From NCBI GenBank assembly GCA_964371075.1, contig CAYJKN010000001.1, positions 930,001 to 994,000 on the forward strand: a stretch of DNA of 64,000 nt, written 5' to 3'. The stretch is from UTCHB3 sp964371075 (GTDB lineage: Bacteria > Bacteroidota > Ignavibacteria > Ignavibacteriales > Ignavibacteriaceae). The translations under genes and the position numbers were made by a program. Below the pieces are notes generated by a model. The model saw only the letters and a program-made list of their open reading frames with translations, searched no databases and was not told where the DNA came from. Shown here piece by piece: positions 26,409 to 33,971 of the stretch (the first letter of the stretch is position 1; every line of letters starts with the position of its first letter).

Positions 26409-28901
26409 ATGCGGGAATTATTACTTCTTTTTGTTTTGACTGTTTTTTTGACGTATCCTGTTCATTCACAAACAGGTTCTGACTGGAAATGGCTCCACCC
26501 AACACCTCAAGGTAACCAGTTAAGAGCTGTTCAAGTTTTTAGTGCCTCAACATGGTATGCTGTTGGTTACGCCGGCACATTCATGAAAACCACCGATGCA
26601 GGTTCCACATGGGAGTTTAACCACAAGGCTGGAAACTCTTTTGGTACTTCAGGTCAGTCATCAAACGCATATGACCTCCATTTTACTGATCTTAACAATG
26701 GTCTGGTTGTTGGAAATAACAGCGGGATTCTAAAAACCACAGACGCAGGAACAACATGGACACCCATTGCTTCCGGTCTTACCTCTGCAACCAAAAATTT
26801 GAATGCGATAGATTTTGCTTCCGATAATCTTATTGGTTATGTAGCAGGCATGAGTGGGAGCATCACCAAAACTACTGATGGTGGCGATTCATGGACTCAA
26901 CTTAATTCGGGTTATACTGATACTTTTTACGATATCTGGACCTTGGATGGAACAACCGTTTGGGCTACGAGTTCTTCAGGAAATCTTAGAAAATCCACTG
27001 ATGGGGGCCTGACCTGGAGTACTGTTTATACAGGCAGTTCTTTCACGGTTTATAAGATCGATGGAGATGGTACAACTTTAATGGCGGTTGGTGGTGTAGA
27101 TAATGTAAAAGTATCAACAGATGGTGGTAATACATGGACATCAGCCAACCCCGGAATATCCACATCAAATACTTATTTGGATGTTGATTATGTTAATAAT
27201 GCTTTTTACCTTACAGGACGAGCACCGAATCTTTACAAATCCACAAACCTTGGTGTTTCCTGGGATACCCTGGCATTATTAAGTCCCGGTCAACGACGCA
27301 ATTTTATCTTTTATTCTTCCGCGTTTTCTCCCACTGGTGATTCAGCGGTTACCGTCGGTAGTTATGGAAACATTCAGTCAAGGATGGGTGTTAATGCAAC
27401 CCCCGTTGCTCACACTTCATTGATTAAATTTGGAACATGGAATGATGTGTGGTCCTCGGCTCCTGATGGAGTGGTTATTGCTGTTGGTTCAAAATCTGAT
27501 TTAGACCTTCAAGATCAGGTAGCCAGATCAACAGATGGTGGGATGACCTGGAGTATAGTCCAAATGCCTTCCAATTCATATCTCCGGAGGATTGATATGG
27601 TAGATAACAATAATGGTTTCATCTCCGGAAACAGCGGTGTAATTTACAAAACCACAAATAGCGGCGTCTCATGGGATTCTGTTGCTGCAACAGGACTTCC
27701 TGCCGGAGCAACGTGGAGAACTATAGATTTTGTTGATATAAATACTGGTTGGGTATTTGCAGCCAGTCCATCCTCACTAACCAACTATATATATAAAACC
27801 ACTGATGGTGGAGCCACCTGGGTAGGACAGTCTCATGGCATATCTGGTGTTCCTAACGGTCAAGTTTATGCCGCTCACATGCGCGATGCCAATAAAGGAG
27901 TTCTACTGACATGGGAACCCGTTCCATACAGTACACTTGATGGTGGAACAACCTGGAGAAGAGATACAACAATTGACGATTACACCGGGTTGCTGCTTGA
28001 TGTAAAAATGGTGGATGATTCACTTGGGTACATGGTAGGAGACAATGGTAGAATCTACAAAACCACGAATGGTGGAATCATGTGGGATACTCTATCAAAA
28101 CCAACAAATGACACTTATGACTTTCAATCATTAGAAGTTTTTTCTGCAACTTCTTTTGCTGTTTTTGGTTCAGCAGGAACATTTCTCGTTACAACCGATT
28201 CAGGCCTTTCATGGTCGGTTGAAAATACATCCATAAATACCATTTACGGTTCCCATTTTTCATGGAATGCAGACAACAATAGTTTTGCCTGGTTTGTTGT
28301 AGGTACTGACGGTGCGATACTCAAAAATACTATTACGGTTGTCCCTGTTGAACTTGTTTCCCTATCCGCTACTGTTATTGACAACAATGTCAGCCTTAAC
28401 TGGAAAACTGCTACAGAACTCAATAACAAAGGCTTTGAGATCGAAAGAAAATCAGGCGAAGGCGCATGGAGTAAAGTTTCTTACCTTTCAGGTAACGGAA
28501 CCTCCACTTCACCAAAAGAATATCTCTTCACTGATAAAGGTGTAAAATCCGGTAAATATCAGTACAGATTAAAACAAATCGATTTCGACGGTTCATTCAG
28601 CTATTCACATGTTGTTGAAGTTGAAGTTGGTACACCAATGACATTTGATCTTTCGCAGAACTATCCTAATCCGTTTAATCCAAGTACCACCATTTCCTAC
28701 AAAATTCCTGAAAATGCAACAGTATCCCTCAAGATATATGATGTAACAGGAACCGAAGTGATGACGCTTGTAAACGAAAAACAGGATGCCGGTTCATACA
28801 CCATCAACTTTGATGCTAAAACATTCGCTTCAGGTATGTATATCTATACAATCAAAGCCGGTGACTACACAGCAACAAAGAAAATGATGTTGATGAAATA
28901 A
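26409..28901 (+). CDS. Secreted beta-propeller (YCF48/BNR-like) protein with type IX sorting tail, paralogue 2
   Basis: 830 residues, with the same architecture as the gene 340 bases upstream: signal peptide (RELLLLFVLTVFLTYPVHSQ), a multi-blade propeller with TTDAGSTW, STDGGLTW, STDGGNTW and TTDGGATW, then an Ig-like linker and the NYPNPFNP sorting domain. The propeller differs from its paralogue at many positions, while the last 170 residues are identical. A terminator copy also follows. Tandem duplication with later homogenisation of the 3' end is the simplest history. Presumed surface location; function unknown. Confidence 0.9.
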   Translation: MRELLLLFVLTVFLTYPVHSQTGSDWKWLHPTPQGNQLRAVQVFSASTWYAVGYAGTFMKTTDAGSTWEFNHKAGNSFGTSGQSSNAYDLHFTDLNNGLVVGNNSGILKTTDAGTTWTPIASGLTSATKNLNAIDFASDNLIGYVAGMSGSITKTTDGGDSWTQLNSGYTDTFYDIWTLDGTTVWATSSSGNLRKSTDGGLTWSTVYTGSSFTVYKIDGDGTTLMAVGGVDNVKVSTDGGNTWTSANPGISTSNTYLDVDYVNNAFYLTGRAPNLYKSTNLGVSWDTLALLSPGQRRNFIFYSSAFSPTGDSAVTVGSYGNIQSRMGVNATPVAHTSLIKFGTWNDVWSSAPDGVVIAVGSKSDLDLQDQVARSTDGGMTWSIVQMPSNSYLRRIDMVDNNNGFISGNSGVIYKTTNSGVSWDSVAATGLPAGATWRTIDFVDINTGWVFAASPSSLTNYIYKTTDGGATWVGQSHGISGVPNGQVYAAHMRDANKGVLLTWEPVPYSTLDGGTTWRRDTTIDDYTGLLLDVKMVDDSLGYMVGDNGRIYKTTNGGIMWDTLSKPTNDTYDFQSLEVFSATSFAVFGSAGTFLVTTDSGLSWSVENTSINTIYGSHFSWNADNNSFAWFVVGTDGAILKNTITVVPVELVSLSATVIDNNVSLNWKTATELNNKGFEIERKSGEGAWSKVSYLSGNGTSTSPKEYLFTDKGVKSGKYQYRLKQIDFDGSFSYSHVVEVEVGTPMTFDLSQNYPNPFNPSTTISYKIPENATVSLKIYDVTGTEVMTLVNEKQDAGSYTINFDAKTFASGMYIYTIKAGDYTATKKMMLMK

Positions 28902-28997
28902 ATTTCAGGTATTAAGTATTAAGTATCAGGTATTAACTGATATCCATTCTTTTACTGAAACTAAAAAAAGGCTGTCTCGATTGAGGCAGCCTTTTTT
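28392..28997 (+). repeat. Near-identical 3' block shared by the two propeller genes, copy 2
   Basis: Partner of the block at 25562-26167. Visible differences include GGCTTTGAG for GGTTTTGAG, ACAAAG for ACTAAG, and AAATAA for AAGTAA at the end of the gene. Confidence 0.9.
28964..28997 (+). terminator. Intrinsic terminator
   Basis: AAAAAAAGGCTGTCTC, GATT, GAGGCAGCCTTTTTT; same hairpin as at 26134-26167. Confidence 0.92.
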
Positions 28998-29077
28998 GTT
29001 TTAAAGGGTTATTATGAAAGAGATTTGGATCATAAATCGTGTTACCTGACTTGTTGCATGATCGAAGACCTAAACTC

Positions 29078-29665
29078 CTAAAATTTATACCCCACTGATG
29101 CTGTTAACAGACCTTTCATGCCAAACCCCAATCCAAAATGAACAAGGAATTTATTCCCAAATCTTAAACCCACAGGATTAAACTGGGCAGCAAGTATTGT
29201 CTTGTTGAGATTATCTGATTTATCATCATATTTTGCATCATTTATAAAAAAACAGGCACCAATCCCGAGATCCATAAACATCCCAAAGGTTTCATTGTTT
29301 ACATACTCATATCTTAATTCAGCCATAGGGGATAAAAACGCTGCGTCGATACTGCCGGCTTTCCTGCTACCGGAGTAGACATCCTTCATCAAAGATTCAT
29401 AAGTGATGGATGCCCCAAAAGAAAAGCGACTGCTTTCATAAAATTGGTAACCCAGAGTCAGGGCCGGGACATTGGTCCGAGTTTCGCTGCTTGAATAACC
29501 TGCACTAAGAGCAGTTATCCAGATATCTACAATTTTACTTATTGCTTCAGGTGCGCTGATTGTACCGATGCCACCATAAATTAAATTTCTTTTTTCGACT
29601 TCCTGAGCCGAAGGTGAAGAATTTAAAACAACAATCCCCAAAACAACCAAAGAAAACAGTTTCAT
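29078..29665 (-). CDS. Putative outer-membrane beta-barrel protein
   Basis: 195 residues: a signal peptide (KLFSLVVLGIVVLNSSPSAQ) and then alternating strands with frequent Gly and aromatic residues (ALTLGYQFYESSRFSFGASITYE, MAELRYEYVNNETFGMFMDLGIG, LVHFGLGFGMKGLLTASVGYKF). It ends in Phe after an aromatic-rich strand, as outer-membrane barrels do. Eight strands would fit the length. No family can be named. GGAGG lies six bases upstream of the ATG. It is convergent with the second propeller gene and divergent from the sigma gene. Confidence 0.75.
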   Translation of the reverse strand: MKLFSLVVLGIVVLNSSPSAQEVEKRNLIYGGIGTISAPEAISKIVDIWITALSAGYSSSETRTNVPALTLGYQFYESSRFSFGASITYESLMKDVYSGSRKAGSIDAAFLSPMAELRYEYVNNETFGMFMDLGIGACFFINDAKYDDKSDNLNKTILAAQFNPVGLRFGNKFLVHFGLGFGMKGLLTASVGYKF

Positions 29666-29900
29666 TGGATCCTCCAGACTGATTTATTGAAAAAACGGTT
29701 CCAAATCTATGATAATTTTGGTCGATAATAACAAATAGAAAAGCAGAATTCATGATTTGTTTGACCCGCCCAACAGCAAATGTATTGACATTAATCATAC
29801 GCAAAACCCATAACCGGTTTTATAAAAAAATATTTTTCATTATACAACCAACTTTTCATTTTTTTGGACATCTTTTATATTAAGAAAACAAATTTTTTTT

Positions 29901-30416
29901 ATGCAAGATATTCTCGATTTCACACTTTATTACAACAGATATAAGAAGAAACTCTTCAACTATACCCTTCGGATGACCGGCAACCGGATGGCAACGGAGG
30001 ATATTCTTCAGACAACCTTCATGCGGTTCTACCAGAATATGGGGAACATTAAACACGGGGTTGCAATCGAGTTTTGGCTCTTTAAGGTGGTCAGAAATGA
30101 AATCTACACCTGGTTAAGATCCAAAAAAAGACTTTCGGAAAATTATTTACCGGAGGATATTTCAGAAATTAAAATCGAAGCTGAAGGGACAACAGACTCT
30201 CAACTTCTTGAAGGTGAAATAAAAGAAATTGTATTAAAAGCTGTTAATTCCCTTCCTTCAGAACAAAAAGAAGTAATCCTCCTGAAGGAATTCAGTGGAC
30301 TTTCTTATGATGAAATTTCGGAGGTTTGTGGAATAGATACAGGCCTGGTAAAAAGCAGATTATATTCGGCAAGACAAAAACTGATTGCCCAACTGTCAAA
30401 TAAAATTAATATGTGA
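29901..30416 (+). CDS. ECF RNA polymerase sigma factor (second)
   Basis: 171 residues with region 2 (FTLYYNRYKKKLFNYTLRMTGNRMATEDILQTTFMRFYQN, about 7-46; then IEFWLFKVVRNEIYTWLR) and region 4 (LPSEQKEVILLKEFSGLSYDEISEVCGIDTGLVKSRLYSARQKL, about 118-160). It is distinct from the factor at 3951. The upstream spacer lacks the GTAACC-N17-GTCTRA pattern, so its target promoters differ. The following gene overlaps or abuts its stop and encodes its probable anti-sigma factor. Confidence 0.93.
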   Translation: MQDILDFTLYYNRYKKKLFNYTLRMTGNRMATEDILQTTFMRFYQNMGNIKHGVAIEFWLFKVVRNEIYTWLRSKKRLSENYLPEDISEIKIEAEGTTDSQLLEGEIKEIVLKAVNSLPSEQKEVILLKEFSGLSYDEISEVCGIDTGLVKSRLYSARQKLIAQLSNKINM

Positions 30417-30424
30417 GTGAAAAT

Positions 30425-30877
30425 ATGAACAATAAAACGATTACAGATGCAATAAACGCCTGGTTTGATGGCGAGTTAAATAAAAGCGAAGAAGCTAATC
30501 TTTTTGCGATTCTTTCCGTCAATGAAGAAGCCCGTGAGACATTCAGACAACAAAGTGATCTAAAAAACAACTTTTCACTGATCACTGAGGAATTTCCGGA
30601 TAAATTGGATGAACGAATTTTAGGCTCGATCCATGAAACCACCACCAAAAAACGAAAAGTGTTTGATCAATCAAATTATCTTGCACTTTTTGGCTATGCT
30701 CTCTCTATTGTCATGATCATAATCAGTGTCTTTCTGGTTAGTGAACTCAGGACAAACCGATCAGGATTAAATGACCTCGCTGTTAAGGTGAAAGATCAGG
30801 AACAAACAATAAAATTGATGTTTAATGCCTATCCGACAATCGTCGTTAAACCAACAAACAACGCAACAATTCAATAA
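30425..30877 (+). CDS. Putative anti-sigma factor, single-pass membrane protein
   Basis: About 150 residues. The N-terminal part DAINAWFDGELNKSEEANLFAILSVNEEARETFRQQ looks like the helical sigma-binding domain of anti-sigma factors but has no zinc-binding Cys. One membrane helix follows at about 80-104 (LALFGYALSIVMIIISVFLV), then a short coiled periplasmic tail (DLAVKVKDQEQTIKLMFNAYP). Start chosen at ATG 30425 with GAGTGA upstream; a GTG at 30413 overlaps the sigma stop by four bases and is also possible. Role inferred from its position directly after the sigma gene. Confidence 0.75.
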   Translation: MNNKTITDAINAWFDGELNKSEEANLFAILSVNEEARETFRQQSDLKNNFSLITEEFPDKLDERILGSIHETTTKKRKVFDQSNYLALFGYALSIVMIIISVFLVSELRTNRSGLNDLAVKVKDQEQTIKLMFNAYPTIVVKPTNNATIQ

Positions 30878-30899
30878 TTAACAAATAATGGAGTTCAAA

Positions 30900-31328
30900 A
30901 TGAAAAAGTTAATGATTCTTCTTCTGCTTCTGGCAGGAATAACAATCGCACAAGATCTGGCAGTGAAAAGTAAAATCACTCCCGACAAAAAAGCACCGGT
31001 AAAACTTGACCTCGAATCACCGGCTGATTCAATTTACCTGGAATGTGACAAAATGCCCGAGCCCATCGGTGGATTTGCAGCCATCATGGGGAAAGTGGTT
31101 TATCCAAAAGAGGCTATGGAGGCTAAGATCCAGGGAATGGTTGTTGTTTCAGGTGTGATCAACGAAAAAGGGAATGTAACTTCGGTAAAGGTGGAAAAAA
31201 GTCTTGGTTATGGCTGTGATGAAGCTGCAATGAAAGCTCTAAAAGAGACAAAATTCACTCCCGGCGAAAACAAAGGTAAATTAGTAAAAGTAAGAGTCGC
31301 CCTTCCCGTTAAGTTTCAATTGCAGTAA
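30900..31328 (+). CDS. Secreted TonB C-terminal-domain protein
   Basis: About 142 residues. A cleavable-looking signal (KKLMILLLLLAGITIAQ) precedes a 90-residue TonB C-terminal domain: KMPEPIGGFAAIMGKVVYPKEAMEAKIQGMVVVSGVINEKGNVTSVKVEKSLGYGCDEAAMKALKETKFTPG...VRVALPVKFQL. In normal TonB an uncleaved helix and a Pro-rich spanner precede this domain; both are missing, so the protein is probably free in the periplasm. It is third in an operon with the sigma and anti-sigma genes and may be part of the signal path or a regulon member. The GGAG ribosome site sets the ATG at 30900. Confidence 0.82.
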   Translation: MKKLMILLLLLAGITIAQDLAVKSKITPDKKAPVKLDLESPADSIYLECDKMPEPIGGFAAIMGKVVYPKEAMEAKIQGMVVVSGVINEKGNVTSVKVEKSLGYGCDEAAMKALKETKFTPGENKGKLVKVRVALPVKFQLQ

Positions 31329-31367
31329 CCGCAGCAGCTAATATCCCTCCCAATCACTATTCATCCC

Positions 31368-31408
31368 AAGTACCGGGGGAGTAACTCCCTCGGTGCTTGT
31401 TATTTTTT
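31368..31408 (+). terminator. Intrinsic terminator of the second sigma operon
   Basis: AAGTACCGGGGGAG, loop TAA, CTCCCTCGGTGCTT, then GTTATTTTTT. Confidence 0.9.
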
Positions 31409-31497
31409 AAGCAGCATCTTTTTTTCTTTTTCTGATAGATATGATTTTTTTTTCATTATTCGAAAAATTATTCGTAATTTTGTTCACAAAATTTAAA

Positions 31498-31517
31498 TGA
31501 TCACAAATTTGTGATCA
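31498..31517. promoter_or_regulatory. Perfect 20-bp palindromic operator of the toxin-antitoxin operon
   Basis: TGATCACAAATTTGTGATCA reads the same on both strands. It ends ten bases before the ATG at 31528, touching the AAAGGA ribosome site. A partial half-site (TTCACAAAATTT) and a direct repeat ATTATTCG-N5-ATTATTCG lie just upstream. Autoregulation by the antitoxin is the likely role. Confidence 0.75.
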
Positions 31518-31527
31518 AAGGAAAAAT

Positions 31528-32565
31528 ATGATCATTAATAAAACTCTGATTTTAGAAGAAGCACTTAAAGCTCTAAAAGAAAAGACAAGACTGACCGGTG
31601 AATATGAAGAAGATGTCAGGAGTTATTTCAACAAAGTGAATGATGATGGAATTCTTACTCTGAGAGCAGACGACATACCAGCAACATGGCAGTTCAGATG
31701 CCAAATTAAGAAAGAGTTACTCCCTCACCACTTAACTGTTGTAGATAAGCTCTTGCTGAGTAATTCACCATCTCTAATAATCGCTAAGAAGATTAGCCAA
31801 AGTGTAAAACAGTTGCTAAAAACAAAGAAGATTAGCTTTATTGAAAGTATTGGGAATATCTATATAGAAACCGGTACATTGTATATTCTGATCGAGGGTA
31901 ATAAACACAGTGAACCGGGTAATCAATTCACCAACAGAGCTTTTGCGAGCACTGGTCTAAAAGTTATTTTTAATTTATTAATAGACTCAAAACTGATTAA
32001 CCTCCCGTATCGTGAAGTTGCACAAATTTTAAATATTAGTTATACAAATGTTTCCTATATATTCCAGGATTTGACAAAAGAAGGGTTTATTCCTTACAAC
32101 AAAAGAGGTTTTCGCTCCTTAAAAAATAAAAAGGAATTATTGAATAACTGGATGTATGCTTATGCAAAGAAGCTAAAACCACATCTTTTACAAGGAAAAT
32201 ACAAATTTTTTGAAGCAGAAAAGTTTAATGAATGGGCTGAGAGGAAGTTTGACAGTAATCTTACAGTTTGGAGTGGAGAACCGGCCGGAGACCTGCTTAC
32301 AAATTATCTGAAACCGGAAACATTGACGATTTATACAGAAGAACCGATTCTTCTTTTGATTAAAAAGATGGGACTTGTTCCCGATCGGAACGGGAAAATT
32401 TATATTTATCAAAAATTTTGGAAAAGTTCGGAAAATTCAGAGAAACAAATAGCACCGTTATTTTTAGTTTACACCGATTTAATGACCTCAGATGATGAAA
32501 GATGTTTTGAGACAGCAGGTATAATATATGAAAAATATATTTCTAAAAAACTATCAGAAAATTAG
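31528..32565 (+). CDS. Type IV toxin-antitoxin system AbiEi-like antitoxin / transcriptional regulator
   Basis: 345 residues matching the COG4861 / AbiEi_2 pattern. The middle has a winged helix: RAFASTGLKVIFNLLIDSKLINLPYREVAQILNISYTNVSYIFQDLTKEGFI (about 140-190). The C-terminal domain has LLNNWMYAYAKKLKP, TVWSGEPAGDLLTNYLKPETLTIYTE and APLFLVYTDLMTSDDERCFETAGIIYEKY, all family landmarks. AbiEi proteins repress their own operon and neutralise AbiEii without binding it. The 3' end overlaps the toxin gene by 38 bases. A perfect palindrome sits directly upstream. The operon is flanked by terminators, like an inserted unit. Confidence 0.85.
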   Translation: MIINKTLILEEALKALKEKTRLTGEYEEDVRSYFNKVNDDGILTLRADDIPATWQFRCQIKKELLPHHLTVVDKLLLSNSPSLIIAKKISQSVKQLLKTKKISFIESIGNIYIETGTLYILIEGNKHSEPGNQFTNRAFASTGLKVIFNLLIDSKLINLPYREVAQILNISYTNVSYIFQDLTKEGFIPYNKRGFRSLKNKKELLNNWMYAYAKKLKPHLLQGKYKFFEAEKFNEWAERKFDSNLTVWSGEPAGDLLTNYLKPETLTIYTEEPILLLIKKMGLVPDRNGKIYIYQKFWKSSENSEKQIAPLFLVYTDLMTSDDERCFETAGIIYEKYISKKLSEN

Positions 32566-33361
32566 GGAACAATATGGGAGTATAATTGACGCTCAACAAA
32601 TCACAAGTGAAGTACTCGGTATAAAATTTATACTTATTGGTGCTCAGTCAAGAAATGTTTGGTCATCACATCTTAATCGGAATAAAAGAGAGACAAGAGA
32701 TATTGACTATTTTGTTCAGCTCAGAGATTATTCTGAGTGGCAAACAATGAGAGAATATCTTGTTGATAATTTTGGAGTGGTCCCTGATTCAAAGAAACCA
32801 TATCGTTTTAAACTTAACAATCAAGAATTTGATATTCTTCCATTCGGTAATTTTATAGTAAATGATGAGATTATTCTTGATGATAAATTAAGGCCGTTTT
32901 CTGTAATGGGTTTTCAGGATATTGCAGATAAAGGGGCGATAGAACTCGGAGACAATTGGATTGTAACACTACCGGGGTTATGTGTGTTAAAATTGATTTC
33001 TTACTCAGAGAAGCCTGATGAGAGAAGTCGGGATTTTGACGATTTCCTGTTTTTGTTATTTAATCTGACTGATATCTATGGCGATTCAATTTATGACGAT
33101 GAGTACTTTCTGAATCAGATGCGAAATGGTATAGATATTGAAATTTCTTCCGCTTACAAACTGGGAAATGAAATGAGTGATATTATTCAACAAAATAATC
33201 TCATCCGTAAAAAAATACTCGCTGTTTTAAATAAAGAATTATACGGACTTCATACCGATGAAATAATCGCAGAGTATAGAAACGGGAAATCCAACTCTCA
33301 GGAACTTACTAAATTTCGACTATTAGTTGAGCTTATTCAAACGATTGATATCGTTTCTTAA
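32528..33361 (+). CDS. AbiEii-like nucleotidyltransferase toxin
   Basis: 277 residues with a minimal nucleotidyltransferase core: FILIGAQSRNVW followed by ETRDIDYFVQ (the GS-like and DxD metal motifs at about 35-62), then FDILPFGNF carrying the third acidic residue, and TLPGLCVLKLISYSEKPDERSRDFDDFLFLL (about 150-180), a motif of the AbiEii group. AbiEii enzymes add nucleotides to tRNA or similar acceptors and arrest growth. The usual GS pair is GA here (LIGAQ), which is seen in some distant members. The start lies inside the antitoxin gene (38-base overlap), typical of coupled translation. Confidence 0.8.
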   Translation: MKNIFLKNYQKIREQYGSIIDAQQITSEVLGIKFILIGAQSRNVWSSHLNRNKRETRDIDYFVQLRDYSEWQTMREYLVDNFGVVPDSKKPYRFKLNNQEFDILPFGNFIVNDEIILDDKLRPFSVMGFQDIADKGAIELGDNWIVTLPGLCVLKLISYSEKPDERSRDFDDFLFLLFNLTDIYGDSIYDDEYFLNQMRNGIDIEISSAYKLGNEMSDIIQQNNLIRKKILAVLNKELYGLHTDEIIAEYRNGKSNSQELTKFRLLVELIQTIDIVS

Positions 33362-33392
33362 ACAGAATCGAACCAAATAATTGCCTAAAAAG

Positions 33393-33426
33393 AAGTGCCG
33401 GGGGAAATCCTCTTCTCCCGGCACTT
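33393..33426. terminator. Bidirectional intrinsic terminator
   Basis: AAGTGCCGGG-GGA ... CTCCCGGCACTT, a strong stem between the toxin gene and the convergent SnoaL-like gene. Confidence 0.88.
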
Positions 33427-33440
33427 AACTGTATTAAAGA

Positions 33441-33794
33441 TTAAAAGAAAAACTGCTCTAAAACAATTTTCCCGTCCTTAACCTGATAAACACAAATCTC
33501 TTCCATATTCATTCTGGAACCATCTTTTAAAGTGCAATCAACACCCATGGTTACAGCAAAATGGGTTCCGGCAATTATAGGATCACCAACATATGAACCA
33601 TGAAATTCCTGGATCATTTCGTTCCATTCTTTTCCCTTTGCCAGGATGGCTTCCATCCCTTTAACTTCTCTAACAGGGGCTCCTTCACCTTCGATGCTAA
33701 CACAATCTGGAGAATATAATTCATTGTAACATGCTGCATAGTCCCCTGCTTTGCAGAGTTCAACTAATTTGTGTGCAATTTCTTGAACTGTCAT
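33441..33794 (-). CDS. SnoaL-like / NTF2-fold protein
   Basis: 117 residues with the cone-shaped NTF2 fold pattern: helix AHKLVELCKAGDYAACYNELYSPDCVSIEGEG, helix GMEAILAKGKEWNEMIQEFHG, strands FAVTMGVDCTLKDGSRMNMEEICVYQVKDGKIVLEQFFF. This last strand set is typical of SnoaL-like polyketide-cyclase-family proteins, many of which have no known substrate. The protein is cytoplasmic, with no signal. It stands alone, divergent from the outer-membrane protein gene. Confidence 0.85.
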   Translation of the reverse strand: MTVQEIAHKLVELCKAGDYAACYNELYSPDCVSIEGEGAPVREVKGMEAILAKGKEWNEMIQEFHGSYVGDPIIAGTHFAVTMGVDCTLKDGSRMNMEEICVYQVKDGKIVLEQFFF

Positions 33795-33971
33795 TTTTTT
33801 ACTTTCTTTTGTTGAATTTAATAGTGAAATTATGCCTCATCAAAATAATAATGCCATCAGGATAATTGATTTTTTCTTTGTTAAGTGGTCATATAAAATG
33901 ATAAAACAATTAAACTTGTTTCTAATTATATTTGTCAAAGAAAAGTAGTACTTTAAAAATTCCGGTAATTT

